Counted from the first letter of the stretch, positions 33,990 to 45,655 are shown. The stretch: 58,000 nt of DNA from Cryptomeria japonica (GCF_030272615.1 NC_081415.1:376605392-376663391); one strand, 5' to 3'. The notes: generated from the letters alone by a model not told the origin. Program-made: numbers and translations.

Positions 33990-34740
33990 TACGGTGGAGA
34001 GAAATATGAGAGGGGAGTGGTAGGAAATGTTAAGGGTAGCTGATACGTGGAGAAAGAGGAGGGAATGGGATGTGTGGGGAAAGGGGGACATAAGGGATAT
34101 AAATGATGGAAGAAGGAGATACATGGGGGGAAAGAGGTTTAGGATGTGGGAGGTAGAAGGGGTTGGAGTTAGAATATGTTGGGGAATAAAGTGGAGTGGG
34201 AGGTATAAGGGGGTTATGAAAGGGTAAAGGGGATGTAGGTTATAGTGGGAGTTATAAGAGGAAAGTAAAAAGGGAAAGGGGGTAGGGTGGTAGGTTAGGA
34301 TAGGGATAGGATATGGGTAGGCTAGGATGGGGGTAGGTGATAAGATATAAAGGGTAGGTTAATAGGTGTGTGGTAGAGGTAAGCTTAGGGAAATAAAGGA
34401 AGTAAGACTTATGGGATGTGGGTTGGAATAGGTAATTTTAGGGGAATATAGGGGTAAAGGGGTAGGTATTGTGGAGGGGAGCGTGATATATAAGGTATGA
34501 GGGGAAGGGAGATGCTAGGATAGAATAGGGGTAGGGGTAAGGTGGAAAGGAAGTTAGTGGAGGGAGGTGAGGGTGTAAGATGGAAGGGTAGGTTTAAGTT
34601 AAGAAGTGAAGGAGGTTAAGGCATGGGGTATGAAAGGTGGACAAAGGATAGAGGATAGGAAGGTAGGTGAGTTAGAAGGTATGGTAAATGGAAATGAAGA
34701 GTGTAAGGGGAGGTGGAAATGGGAGTGATTGGGTTTGGGC
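33990..34740. repeat. C-poor, G/A-rich tract
   Basis: About 750 bp of irregular GGGTAGG, GGATAGG and GGGGAAGG units; whole 60-base lines contain zero or one C. It could form G-quadruplex-like structures. Open frames inside it are composition artefacts. Confidence 0.6.
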
Positions 34741-35228
34741 ACCCACTAACAGGATTGACAGAAGTGGAAGGGATTATGCCTTGGCTGGGAAAAGGGAATG
34801 TTAAACCTCACTTCATTTCAAAGAGAAAGACTTGGCTAGCTCTTGACCAACTATGAACAAAAGGTTAACAATAAAGACTCGACAAAAACCAACTAAGCTA
34901 AGACAACTAAACTAGAAAGAGAAAAAGTGGGGGTCCCCATTTGCAATCGGGCAATGTATGAATACATCACAACAGGATGTCACTCTTTCCACGTACCTTT
35001 CTTTTTGTGAATACATTGATAGGGTTCTCCAAGCCTAGAGCAATGAGTTTTGAAGCATAGATACATTGATTTGGCCTTGTGACCATCAATGAGTGTTAAA
35101 TGGTTTTGGTTCAATTTTCATAATTTCTATGTACAAGTAATTTAATCTGGTATATTATACTGAAACGTGATTTCAAATTCTATATAACTAGTTCTATAGC
35201 CTGATTTTTTTGCCTATGAAGAAAGACC
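34741..35228 (+). promoter_or_regulatory. Upstream region of the CACTA transposase gene
   Basis: No gene. This is where the transposase promoter should lie, but no clear TATA box or terminal repeat was identified. Confidence 0.3.
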
Positions 35229-38200
35229 ATGTCAAACAATATCAGTGAACAACAAAATAAGGAGACAATTGCTAGATTGTGGTCTAACTTGAAAAGAAAA
35301 GGTGATGAAAAATTTTGTTGTCCCTGCAAAATTTGTAAGGGGTTAAAGACTAGAAGACTTCTAATCAAAATAGCTAAGAAACATTGTAGGTTGCATGGTC
35401 ACATTGAAGGTGGACATGATTATCATCCATTGGTAAGTTTTTCATTGTATCATTTTAACAATTTATATAAATAAGTAATCACTTGATGATGAGATCATGA
35501 TCATGGTTTATTTATGTTTATCAATTTTATATAGGTCAAGCACCCCGAAGCACATGATATGGATCAACATAACCTAGAGAATATGGTTTTTGAAGTGGAG
35601 GAACATGGAGGTGTGAATATTGAATCTAAAGATAATAATCCCATGGAAGATAACGATCATGAGCCACAAAACACAATTGAAGATGATGGTACAAATACAT
35701 TGATCCATGACACATTTAGTACTGGTGCAGCTGATCATGATGATGAAGATGACATTGATGTTGTTCATGATGTCCCTCTACTTGAGAAGGCATATGAGGA
35801 CCTTTATGAAGGCTCCCAGACAACTCTTCTCTCTGTTGTATTGTTGTTGGTGAACTTGAAGGTTATGAATGGTTTATCCAACATAACAATCTCACGTATG
35901 TTAAGGTATGTCATATATGTCATAATAAATGGTGAATAATGTTATACCATTAATATTCTTTATATTAACAAATTTAATTTTTTTTGTAGATTGATAGGTG
36001 AGTTTTTGTTACCACCATCAAATATTCTACCTCTCTCATACCGAGAATTATCTGCCATTATGAAAGATATTGGAATGGAGTATCAAGCAATAGATTATTG
36101 TCCCAATGATCATATTATATATCACAAACAACATGAATATTGAACTGAATACCCTGAATGTCATATCAGTAGATATTGAACAGATCAAAAAACAAAAAGG
36201 GTTCCTCACAAGGTTCTTCGCTATATTCCCATTATTCCACGTATGCAATGATTATTCAAGTGCACTAGCTTGGCACAATTTATGGATTACCGTACATGCA
36301 ATAGAAGTCAAGATGACATTATTTGAATGCCTATGGATGGTTCAGAATTTATGGACATACAGGAAAAGTGGCCACACTTTAAAGAAGAATCTTGTAATCG
36401 CAGGCTTTCATTGGTAGCGGACGGTGTCAATCCATTTGGAGAGATGAGATCTGTTTACTCAGTGTGACCTATTTTTGTTATCAACAATAATATTCCTCCA
36501 TGGATGTCAATAAAGAGGGAGCACATAGTGTTGGCAATGATTGTTCTAGGTATTTTATCATTTAAATATAGTCGTCTACATTAAATTATAAATATTGCAG
36601 TAAAATGGGCATAATAATTATGTAATGTTTTTTTTCATTTGACTAGGTAAGTACCAAGTTAAAGATATGAATGTATATATCGAGCCTCTTATCGACGAGT
36701 TGTTGGAGTTATGGAATGGTGTCACTATGTATGACGTCTCTAGACCAATAGGACAAAGACATTTTCAAATCCATGTGATGCTTCTATGGACAATACACGA
36801 TGCCCCAGGGCTAACACATTTTTGTGGTATGTTATAGTGTTCAAGTTGCGCATGATAATTATAATTCAAAAAATTAACATATTTAATCCAATTATACATT
36901 ATCTTGTAGGTCTTCAAACAAAGGGAAAATTTGCATGTCTAGTTTGTGGTCCAAAGATGAAATCTCGTCATTCAAAAGTTTTAGGAAAGCAGGTGTTTGA
37001 TGAGTATAGGCACTTTCTCCACAAAAATCATAAGTATCGAAATACTGAAAAACATCTTTTCAATGGGAAAGAAGAGAATACATCAAAGCCACGAAGAATG
37101 ACACCTCACCTGTGGAAGTTGAAATATAATAGAATTAATCGTCAAGGTAATGCCATTCCATCTAATGGTTTATGTCATAAAAAATCTTTTCTATTGTGTT
37201 TTGTTTATTGATGATGTGATTGATGATCGTGAAGGTCATCAAGGCATAAATAACCACCTTCCTAAGGGACTAAAAAGTTATCCTCAACATTTTAGTAGGT
37301 TGCCCTACTACGAGCAATTACAAATTGTGCATTTGTTTGATACTATGCATATTGGAAAGAATATAACAGAGACATTATAGAAAATATTGGGTGGAAGGCA
37401 TGACAAAGAAAAAAATGTCAAAATTTGTAGTGACATTCAGGATTCCAATCATGCAATGAAAATTTTCATTCAATCAAATAGCCATAGAGACCAAATTAAT
37501 ATAAGTGAGCTTCCTTGGTTATTAACAGACTAGCAAAGCAATACTATAAAAAAAGTCGTACGAAAAAATTTGATTTCCCACAAGATTTGTTGTGAACATA
37601 AACAATCTCATATCAAAGAAAAGTGAATTTGGGCCAGGAATGAAAATGCATGATTGGCATACCTTCATTAAGGTAATTCATTTTCTTGTGTTTTTACTAT
37701 ATATTTTTATAGTACTCATGTACTTTTCATTGTATTATGTTAAAAAAAATGAAAAGATAATTTTATAATTGTTGCAGTACATTCTACCTCTATCTCTCCC
37801 AAATGACTTCGACAGTAATTTCAAGCAAGTCATATATGATCTTGGAAAATACATGAGGTAAGTAGTGATATTTGTTCAGTTCGTTCAATATTATATTTGT
37901 GATTTGTTTAACTTGTTATGTAATATATTTTTTTGCATATTTAATACCTTGTAGGTGGTTGGCATGTAAAGAAATCCATAAAGAAGATATAAAATATTGG
38001 AAGAGAAAAATTCCTCATCTAATGTGTGAAATGCAAAAGTGTCTACCTTCAGCTTTTTTCAATGCACATGAATACTACCTCATACACCAAGTTGAGAAGA
38101 TTGAATTGTGTGGACCTGTACACACTAGGTCAATGTGGATGGTTGAGAGGCACTTGAAATTTTTGAAGGCTTTGGTTCGGCAAAGAGAACATCTTGAGGG

Positions 38201-39244
38201 TTCTATGGTGGAGGGATATATGGTACACCACACTATGGTGTACATTTCTGAATATCTTCCTAAGTTTGCAGCAAATATCCACATGGATCACATTTGGGAT
38301 CCCAACCCCATTAAAAAATTTGAAGGGGAGTACTTGATGGGGAAAGGTAGATTGAGGAAAGTGAGAGGTAATTATAAGATGTTATTGTAGTTAATGAATT
38401 CTTAATCTTCAAAATAAATCGGTTGTAAGACGTCTATTTATTTTTTGTACAGCTGGTCGAGAGTGGGATGCACTACATTTGTATATTACAAAAAATCTTG
38501 ATTGGATGATGGTATGGATTGAATGTTGTCAACATTTTGGTTGCACATTAACATGGGAAGGTGTGGCTTCATTGGTTAAAGAAGCTCATCATAATGGAGA
38601 TTCCAATGTTATGCAAAGGGACATTGATTTAGCATATGGTTTAAGAGATAAACAGGTAGGTATAAATTTATTAATCACCCATATGTTTATCAACTCACGA
38701 TGCAATAATTTTTACATGTTTGACATATCGTAGGTCAATCACCACAACACTATGTGCTGCAATGGTCATAAATTTCGCATCAAAAAGTTGGATGACACGA
38801 AGAAAACTTGTGATTCTGGCATCACTGCAGTCTTTGAGGTGACAAATATTTATCGAGAAATGGCATACATCCTCAAGAGTTTCAAAATCGATACTATGGC
38901 ATTTGTATGATATACTTGAGTGTGACTTTAATTCCTTCAAATTAGTTTTGTTCGTTGTCAAATGGTACAGGCTACAATTGAATGAAAATGATCCTAATAG
39001 AACTGTTATTCAACATGATAATGGTTTTACAATGGTTAATACAAGGTCATTTGAACCAGTTGGGGATGAGCCCTATGTTCTTCCAAGCCAATGTGAGCAG
39101 GTATTTTACTCAGAGGTTCCACATAAACCAGGTTGGTTGTTTGTTGTTAGACATGATCCAAGAGGAAGGCCGATAAAGTATAATGTGATGGAAGAAGAAG
39201 ATACTGAAGAAGTAGAATATGAAGTAGATGATGATCACGATTGA
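35229..39244 (+). pseudogene. CACTA (En/Spm) TNP2-type transposase, spliced, with stops
   Basis: Exons by GT/AG and frame: 35229-35432, 35535-35905, 35990-36549, 36647-36826, 36910-37146, 37235-37672, 37778-37857, 37955-38367, 38453-38655 and 38734 onward. Exon 1 begins MSNNISEQQN with a Cys-rich CPCKICKG start. Exons 3-5 hold the tnp2 core (RVPHKVLRYIPIIPRMQ, VADGVNPFG, LLWTIHDAPG, GKFACLVCG), and exon 6 a TMHIGKNITE motif. A DUF4218-like part (VEKIELCGPVHTRSMWMVER) and a DUF4216-like part (WYRLQLNENDPNRT, KPGWLFVVRHDPRGRP) follow. Exon 3 alone has five in-frame TGAs, exon 6 a TAG and frameshifts. The enzyme would cut and move CACTA elements; this copy is dead. Confidence 0.92.
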
Positions 39245-39422
39245 CAGTTTCTCGATGATGATGAAGAAGAAGAAACTGATGGTGGTGGTGGTGGTGGTGG
39301 TGGTGGTGGTGGTGGTGGTGATGGTGATGGTGATGGTGATGGTGATGGTGATGGTGATGGTGATGGTGATGGTGATGGTGATGGTGATGACGAAGACGAT
39401 GACAAATATGATGATGATGATG

Positions 39423-39484
<62 letters not shown>

Positions 39485-39523
39485 GATGGCGATGATGATC
39501 ATGATGGTGATGATGATGAATGA
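39245..39523 (+). pseudogene. Continuation of the transposase frame: Gly, Gly-Asp and His tail
   Basis: After the TGA at 39242-39244 the same frame stays open for 92 codons to TGA 39521. It encodes an acidic start (FLDDDEEEETD), a run of about a dozen Gly, about ten Gly-Asp pairs, an acidic patch and roughly twenty His. Acidic tails are common at this end of TNP2-type proteins. The homopolymers come from trinucleotide repeats, so they may be expansion artefacts rather than selected sequence. Confidence 0.55.
39279..39483. repeat. Compound microsatellite GGT / GATGGT / GAT / CAT
   Basis: Blocks in order: (GGT)n, 39280-39319; (GATGGT)n to about 39387; a short imperfect GAC/GAA patch; (GAT)n, then (CAT)n to 39483. 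The GAT block running into the CAT block is self-complementary and could form a hairpin. Confidence 0.9.
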
Positions 39524-39540
39524 AATGTATGAGGTATACG

Positions 39541-40579
39541 TGTCATGCTCTGTGAAGTGAACCTGTACCTGCAACCACAATGCACTCAATAAATCATTAC
39601 AAGCATGGTTAGAAGATTTGAATCAAAGAAAGAAAAAACCATAGCTAATCGACTTATTGCCTCCTAGTAAATGCGAGTATGAAAAATGCTCTTAGATCTG
39701 ATTATGCATATTCTAGTGACTTGACTACACCTAGATGGAGGATTTGAAAGATGAAAATGCATGATCTTAGCAAGAATAGCATGATTAAGCTATATGAATG
39801 ATTGATATAGCATGATTAAGCTAAGATTTAAGCTAAAATTGAGCATGATAACATTGCTAAAATTGATAAACTATAAGCTAGATGCCTATAATAACAATGC
39901 ATAAGATGAGAATGAGATGGGATCAAATGATATGCAAGAATGATATGAAATTGGGACATGAAATTGGGACCCTTTGAGCTCCAAAATGAGGTCTATTTAT
40001 AGGATTTCCCAAGGCTAGGGGCGAGGTGGCAAGAATCAACAGTCAAGATTCATTTGAAGATATCAATGGTTAAATTGGAGGAGGATGGAAAAGGGGGTTG
40101 GATTAAAGGGAACATCTGTCATCTCTATGGTGACAAGTGTCAAGAGGCTTCTAGAAGGGATTAGATGAAAGGGAACACTTGGTGACAAGTGTCACAAAGG
40201 TTCTAGAAGATGTTGGATAAAAGGGGACATGGTGGTAGGTAGAATGGGTTAGGTTTAGGAATGGTTAGGTTTAGGAGTGGTAGAAGTTAGGAGAATTTGA
40301 ATTTAAAAATTCAAATAATATGAAAAGGATAATAAATCTCAACAACTCATAATTGATTTGTTTTAATTATTTAGGGGATTTAGAAGAAATGATTTTGGAT
40401 GGAGGGAATTAGTTAATTTGAAATGAACCTATTTAATAAATCCTTAGATATATTAATAAGTAGATGAAAGGGGAAATTTAATCAAATTGCTTAGTGAATT
40501 TAATTAAATTGGGAAGGAGGATTAATTAAATAATTGATTATTTAATTAATTATCTTCAGACAATTATTAGGTGTATACA
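39541..40579 (-). repeat. 3' LTR of the gypsy element
   Basis: 1039 bp, TGTCATGCTCTGTGAAG to GGTGTATACA. The complement carries TATAAATA (39994-40001 on the plus strand reads TATTTATA). It has a degenerate GGTTAGGTTTAGG run near 40250-40280. The adjoining internal polypurine tract reads AAAGAGGGGCAAAA on the minus strand at 40580-40593. Confidence 0.93.
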
Positions 40580-40593
40580 TTTTGCCCCTCTTT

Positions 40594-42176
40594 GAAGCGA
40601 GGTGTGATGACGTGTTGATTCAAAGAATAATCTCATTTTGATGATGGTATTGATTTGATAGGATGCCCCAGCTCTTGATTGCTAAATTCTAGTACGATGA
40701 TGCCCCCTTGGGAGATCAGTTGAGATAATTGATCTTTGGAGTGTTTGCGAGATTGATATCCTGATAGATTTGATTTGATTTCTGCAACTGTGGTTTGATG
40801 AAAATGTGAGTTCTTCGATTAGCTTGATTGCTTGATTAATTAGATTCAGTCTGGTTTCAAGAAGGATTCATCCTGTATAAGACAACCATGATCAAAGCAT
40901 TTGGTTTCAGGAAGGATTCATCCTGTATAAGACATGATCAGAACGTCTGGTTTCAGGAAGGATACATCCTATATAAGACATGAATCTGAATCAGATCGTC
41001 TGGTTTCAGGAAGGATTCATCCTATATAAGACATGAGAGAATTGATTAGGTTTGGTTGATTGATTTGATTTGATAAGGTTGATAGATAAAGAACTAACAT
41101 TTTGTTGATATCAAGTTGCTGAAATATTTGGATATGATGATTGTTGATTCTGTTGAGAGAGATAGCATAAGATTTGGTGGGTTGATAATATCATGAGAGA
41201 GATGTGTCATCATTCTGATTGTGTATACACTTGTGATGATGCTTTGATGATTCCTGCGATAGATTTAACCTTGGATAAAAGGAGCCTTTAGGATCCCATG
41301 CAAGAATGAAATGCAAGCTAAAATGCAAATGAAATGCAATGGAATGCAAACTATGACCAGACCAGTCACTGGATATTTCACATTTTTGTCATCATTGAGC
41401 TTTTTGAAATGTGGGAAGTGAGTACAAACATCGATGGTATAATTAAACCATGATTACCTAAGCACTTCTTTCCTGGATTTTGATATAGCAAGTTAACACA
41501 AGCATCGAGGTATAATTGAACCAAGATGACCTGAGTGTTGTTTGCGTAAAACATGCAGTATTAATTATTTCAATACACAAATCAAAAATGTCTTCAATGA
41601 TATTTTGATGATCATGTCCCGAGACAAATTTGCACATATTAATGATTAATTTTCAGATAGTAGACAAGAAAAATATCATGTTCCTTCCTTGTTCCTCTAG
41701 TCAATGACATCCTAGAGTCACTCAGAAATCATGATAGCGAAAATCAATATAGAAAAGTTGAACAATCATGTTACAATCATTATTCAAAAAGATATTATCC
41801 ACTGAAAAGTGTGTGATGTTCTTAGATTGACTTCGTGATAGCTTAATAGTTGATAGTTTGATCTTGTGTTCAATGTTGGATTTGCCTCAGTTTTTGCTTG
41901 ATAAAAATTGTCTAACTGTTGTTCTATCTATTTGATTAAGCTCAAAATGATCCAAAGTTTTGCCCCCAGCTAAGTGTAGAATTTTGCCCCAAGCCTAGAA
42001 ACAAAGTCGTTATGATATATCCAATGATCCAAACCATGGTAAGAAGCCACCTGGGATGTTTGCGTATGTACAAATGCTTATGATGGTCATGTATAGCGCT
42101 GATGGGAGAATGAATGCACAAACTAATAGATGGAAGAGCTAGCTAACAGATAGCGCCTGTTTGCCAGGTTTTCACC
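40594..42176 (-). other. Long 3' untranslated region of the gypsy element
   Basis: No gene. It contains a fourfold 33-bp repeat (40851-41033, listed separately) and two diverged copies of a CATCGAGGTATAATTGAACC-type phrase near 41430 and 41504. Long noncoding 3' regions are typical of Tat-group elements. Confidence 0.7.
40851..41033 (-). repeat. Four copies of a 33-bp repeat with internal dyad
   Basis: Copies start at 40851, 40901, 40947 and 41000 with core CTGGTTTCAGGAAGGATTCA continuing to CCTGTATAAGAC. Each contains AGGAT-TC-ATCCT, a short inverted repeat. Spacers of 13-20 bp differ in sequence. Confidence 0.9.
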
Positions 42177-42470
42177 ATCTATTTTTTTTGCACTTTTTTT
42201 GATATTTGATTTTTTTTGGATTTTCTGCTTTTTCACTTTTTCTTTTTTTTCTTTTTTTTTTTCACTGTTTTTGAATTTTTGTGATTTTTCACTGTTTTTA
42301 TTTTTTCTAATTTTTCACTATTTTTTGATTTTTTGTGATTTTTCACTTTTTTTTTCTTTCTTTTTTTTTTTTTTGATTTTTCACTATTTTTTATTTTTCT
42401 GATTTTTCATTGTTTTTGATTTTTTCTTATTTTTCACTGTTTTTTATTTTTTGTGATTTTTCAGACATAA
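42177..42470 (-). repeat. T-rich tract (A/G-rich on the element's sense strand)
   Basis: About 290 bp of irregular TTTTTCACTGTTTTTGATTTTT units; the sense strand repeats GAAAAATCACAAAAAAT. It sits immediately after the integrase stop. The phenylalanine-rich plus-strand frame here is an artefact. Confidence 0.85.
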
Positions 42471-43470
42471 AATTTCTTTAGGCGCATGCTATTGATGGGT
42501 TCTTCGAGTTGATCTTCGTCTCGTGTTGATAGTTGATATGCTCTTGATCCAAATACTGTTGTGACCACAAATGGACCTAACCAGTTTGGTTCAAAATTTC
42601 CTTTCTTTTCTCGATCTCCCTGGTTGCGTGGATTTTCCTTTAGCACTAGTTCTCCAACTTGAAAGATTCGTGGTTTAACCTTATGATTATAGCTCCTGCA
42701 CATTCTATGTTGATATACCTTTAGATGATCAAAGGCATTTTGTCTTCGTTCCTAGATTAGTTCTAACTCTTGCAGTCTAGATACTCATTGTTCTTCATCT
42801 AGGATGAGACCTTTTAGTGATACACATAGAGAGGGTATCTCTACTTCAATTGGCAATATGGCTTCTGATCCATATACAAGAGAGAAAGGTGTGGCACCTG
42901 TCGGTGTGTGGATAATGGTGCGGTAAGCCCATAGAGCAAGGTTCAGTTGAATATGCCAATCTTTCTCAGCATCATTCACTATCTTTTTGAGGATTTTCAT
43001 AATAGTTTTGTTAGATGCTTCTGCCTGCCCATTTCCCTAAGGATAATATGGTGTGGAGAATTTGTGCTGGATTTTGAACTTCTTGCATAACTCTTGTACA
43101 TCTTGATTCTTGAATGGTCACCCATTATCAGTGATAATGGTCATTGGTATTCCATAGAAATAGATGATATAGTTCAAGATAAATGTAGCAATTTGTTTTC
43201 CTGTGATGTTTATGAGAGGTACAGCTTCAATCCATTTTGTGAAATATTCAGTAGCTACCAAGATGAATTTGTGTCCATTAGATGAGGAAGGATTTATCTT
43301 TCCTACTAGATCAAGTTCCCATTGAAAAAAAGGCCAAGATGTTACTAAAGCATGTAGTTCTTGTGCTGGTGCATGGATCAAGTTCCCATGGATTTGACAT
43401 TGTTTGCATGTTCTTGCTATCTTAAAAGAATCTCATTCCATAGTCGGCCAATAGTAGCCCAAGCGTATGA
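42461..43470 (-). pseudogene. Gypsy integrase
   Basis: Read from about 43470 to 42461. The HHCC zinc finger ends in CKQCQIHGN near 43400. The core has the first Asp (WELDLVGKINPSSSNGHKF), the second in TIITDNG followed by a TGA in place of the usual residue, and the Glu in a [11 protein letters not shown] region near 43000. The [19 protein letters not shown] and [12 protein letters not shown] segments are diagnostic of plant gypsy integrases. The C-terminal domain (GELVLKENPRNQGDREKKGNF, LGPFVVTTVFGSRAYQL) ends at 42461. Stops near 43119, 43040 and 42780 break it. The catalytic Asp-Asp-Glu set appears present, so loss of function comes from the stops. Confidence 0.9.
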
Positions 43471-43588
43471 GTTTTTTCGAAAGGGTAAGACAACTTGAAT
43501 GAGTGCCACAAATGTTGTTATGGACTTCATGTAAGGCCTTCTCATATTCTTCCTATTCAAGACATCTTAAGAGAGTACCATCTAGACC

Positions 43589-44368
43589 TCATTTAAACAG
43601 GGTATCTACGATGAGAGTAAAATGTGAGGATTGGCGAATAAAGTTTCTCTTTTGGTTCTTTGATAAATCAGGAGGTAGGATATTATCTTTCAAGTATGTG
43701 TAAGTTTGACCATAGCAGGAGGAATTGTGTCCAATAAGTTGACAGATGGTTTGGGAATCAGGACAATGAAAGGCGGGATGAAACAACTCTTCAACCAGGA
43801 ATTCATAACGCTGTTGATTTTCTTGTGTCTGTAATAGAGAAGCAAGTGTAGCCATGGTGTCTATTTCTTTGTTGTCATTTCTTGGAATTTGTTCAAAAGT
43901 TATTTCTACAAAGTACTTCTTGAAATCATCCACCATCTTTTTGTAAGGCATGAGTTTGTCATCTTTTTTTTGATAGTCATCATTGATTTGATTAATGATG
44001 AGTTGAGAGTCTCCAAAGACCTGAAGTTGTTTAATGTTCCATTCTACAGCCATTTTGATACCTATAACTAATGCTTCATACTCTACTATATTGTTTGTAT
44101 ACGGAAAGCTTAATTTGTATTCTTTCGGGATTGTATGCTCTTGTGGTGTGATGAAAAGAATTCCTACTCTTGATCCGTGTTGTGTATATGAACCATCAAA
44201 GTATAGTTGCCATGCTTTTGTTGTAACTATTAAGATATCAGCATCAAGAAATTCAATCTGTGGAGGATGATTATATTGAAGTGGTGTCTCTGCTAGTTGA
44301 TCTGTGATGACTTGTCCCTTGATAGATTTTCTGTCAACATATTTGATATCAAACTCGCTTAGAATCAT
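43589..44368 (-). pseudogene. Second (archaeal-type) RNase H domain of the Tat element
   Basis: A 259-codon open frame. After a connection segment (EFDIKYVDRKSIKGQVITDQ) the RNase H domain starts near residue 50 with LYFDGSYTQHGS, then VEYEALVIGIKMAVEW and VFGDSQLIINQI. These carry the Asp, Glu and Asp expected of RNase H. Next come VDDFKKYFVEITFEQIPRND and NKEIDTMATLAS, matching the fourth-motif region. This extra RNase H downstream of the ordinary one is the hallmark of Tat-group gypsy elements. The frame remains fully open, which is notable in an otherwise broken polyprotein; isolated like this it cannot act in a particle. Confidence 0.9.
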
Positions 44369-44372
44369 GATC

Positions 44373-45652
44373 CATTTTGCTAGTCATCCTGTCTATGTGG
44401 CTTTGCTGAGCAAATACTTCAGAGGATCGATTTTAGCTATCAACTTGATGGAGTGAGATAGTAGATAGTGTCATAGCTTTTGAGAAGCAAAAACTACTGC
44501 CAAGCATGCCTTTTCTGTTGATGAATAGTTAACCTCATATCCCACTAGTGTTCTGTTGATGTAGTAGATGGCTCATTCTTTTCCTTCCTTACCTTCTTGT
44601 GTGAGCAAAAATCCCAATGATGCTTCGGTAGTTGATACATAGAGTAATAATGGTTTTCCTGGAATTGGTGACATTAGAATAGGTGGTTGCATGAGATATG
44701 CCTTGATCTTGTTGAATGCTTCTTCACATTGATGGTCCCATTTGAAATTAACATGTTTGTGCAATAGGTGAGTGAATGGTTGACATTTAACTGCTAATTA
44801 AGCAACAAATCTTTTGATTGACTGGAGTCTTCCTTGTAGTGATCTTAGTTGATTGATATTCTTGGGAGATGCCATTTCCATGATTGCTTTTACCTTAGCT
44901 AGATCTACTTTGATTCCTCTTTCTGAAACAATGTATCCCAATAGCTTTCCTAAAGTAACACCAAATGCACATTTCTTAGGATTAAGCCTTAGCTTTTATT
45001 GTTCTAACCTATCAAAGATCTTTTCTAGTAAGTCTATATGTTCTTCTCTGTTGTAGGATTTAGCTAATATGCCATCCACATAGTCTTCCATGAATGCATG
45101 CATCGTGTCATGAAATATAGTTGGCATAGCTCTTTGATATGTAGCACCTACGTTCTTCAATCCAAAAGGCATGACATTCTAGCAGAAAGTACCCCATGGG
45201 CATGTAAAAGCTATCTTTTCTTGATCTTCGGGTACTATTTTGATCTGATTGTATCTAGAGAAACCATCCATTAGAGAAAACATGGAGTGTCCTGCAGTTA
45301 AATCTACAATAATGTCAATGTTAGGCAAAGGAAAGTCATCCTTCGGACATGCGTTATTAAGATCTCTAAAGTTTGTGCATATTCTGATGCTTTTATCTAG
45401 TTTTGAAACAGGAATGATGTTGGATACCCATTGAGGATATGCTACAGGTCTAATGAATCCGACATCCAGTAATTTCTTTAGTTTTTCTTTGACTAGAAGA
45501 GCAATATGAGGATGCATTTTTCTTAATTTTTGTTTGACTGGTTTATCTCTTAAATTAACATTCAAGTGATGCATAATAAGCTCTGGATCTAACCCTGGTA
45601 TGTCTGCATATGACCAGGCAAAATTGATTTGCTGTCGTTTGAAGAATTCCAC
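44373..45652 (-). pseudogene. Gypsy reverse transcriptase and first RNase H, active-site YVDG
   Basis: Open from 45652 to 45179 with the RT N-terminal motifs (KLLDVGFIRPVAYPQWVSNI, RICTNFRDLNNACPKD, FSLMDGFSRYNQI). A stop follows at about 45179, after PWGTFC. The catalytic box at 45082-45071 reads YVDG; reverse transcriptases need two Asp there (YVDD), so one is replaced by Gly. The thumb and connection continue with KKCAFGV and LRSLQGRLQ. The first RNase H (about 44764-44400) is degenerate (LLLYVSTTEASLGFLL). Stops at about 45000, 44800 and 44572 add to the damage. The enzyme would copy the genomic RNA. Confidence 0.92.
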
Positions 45653-45655
45653 ATA

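Noticed and set aside
34027-34227. Gly/Arg-rich ORF
   Set aside because: A composition artefact of the C-poor tract; no start context or homology-like motif.
39110-39589. Long Met/Ile/Thr-rich antisense frame and Met/Val-rich +2 frame
   Set aside because: Both are shifted readings of the trinucleotide repeat at 39279-39483; the transposase frame explains the region.
40246-40285. Telomere-like GGTTAGGTTTAGG run
   Set aside because: Only two or three degenerate units, repeated in the other family C LTR; part of the LTR rather than an interstitial telomere.
40851-41033. CRISPR-like array of four spaced repeats
   Set aside because: Eukaryotic retroelement 3' region, irregular spacers of 13-20 bp, no cas genes.
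42199-42402. Phe/Ser/Leu-rich plus-strand ORF resembling a membrane protein
   Set aside because: Translation of the T-rich tract on the strand opposite to the gypsy genes.
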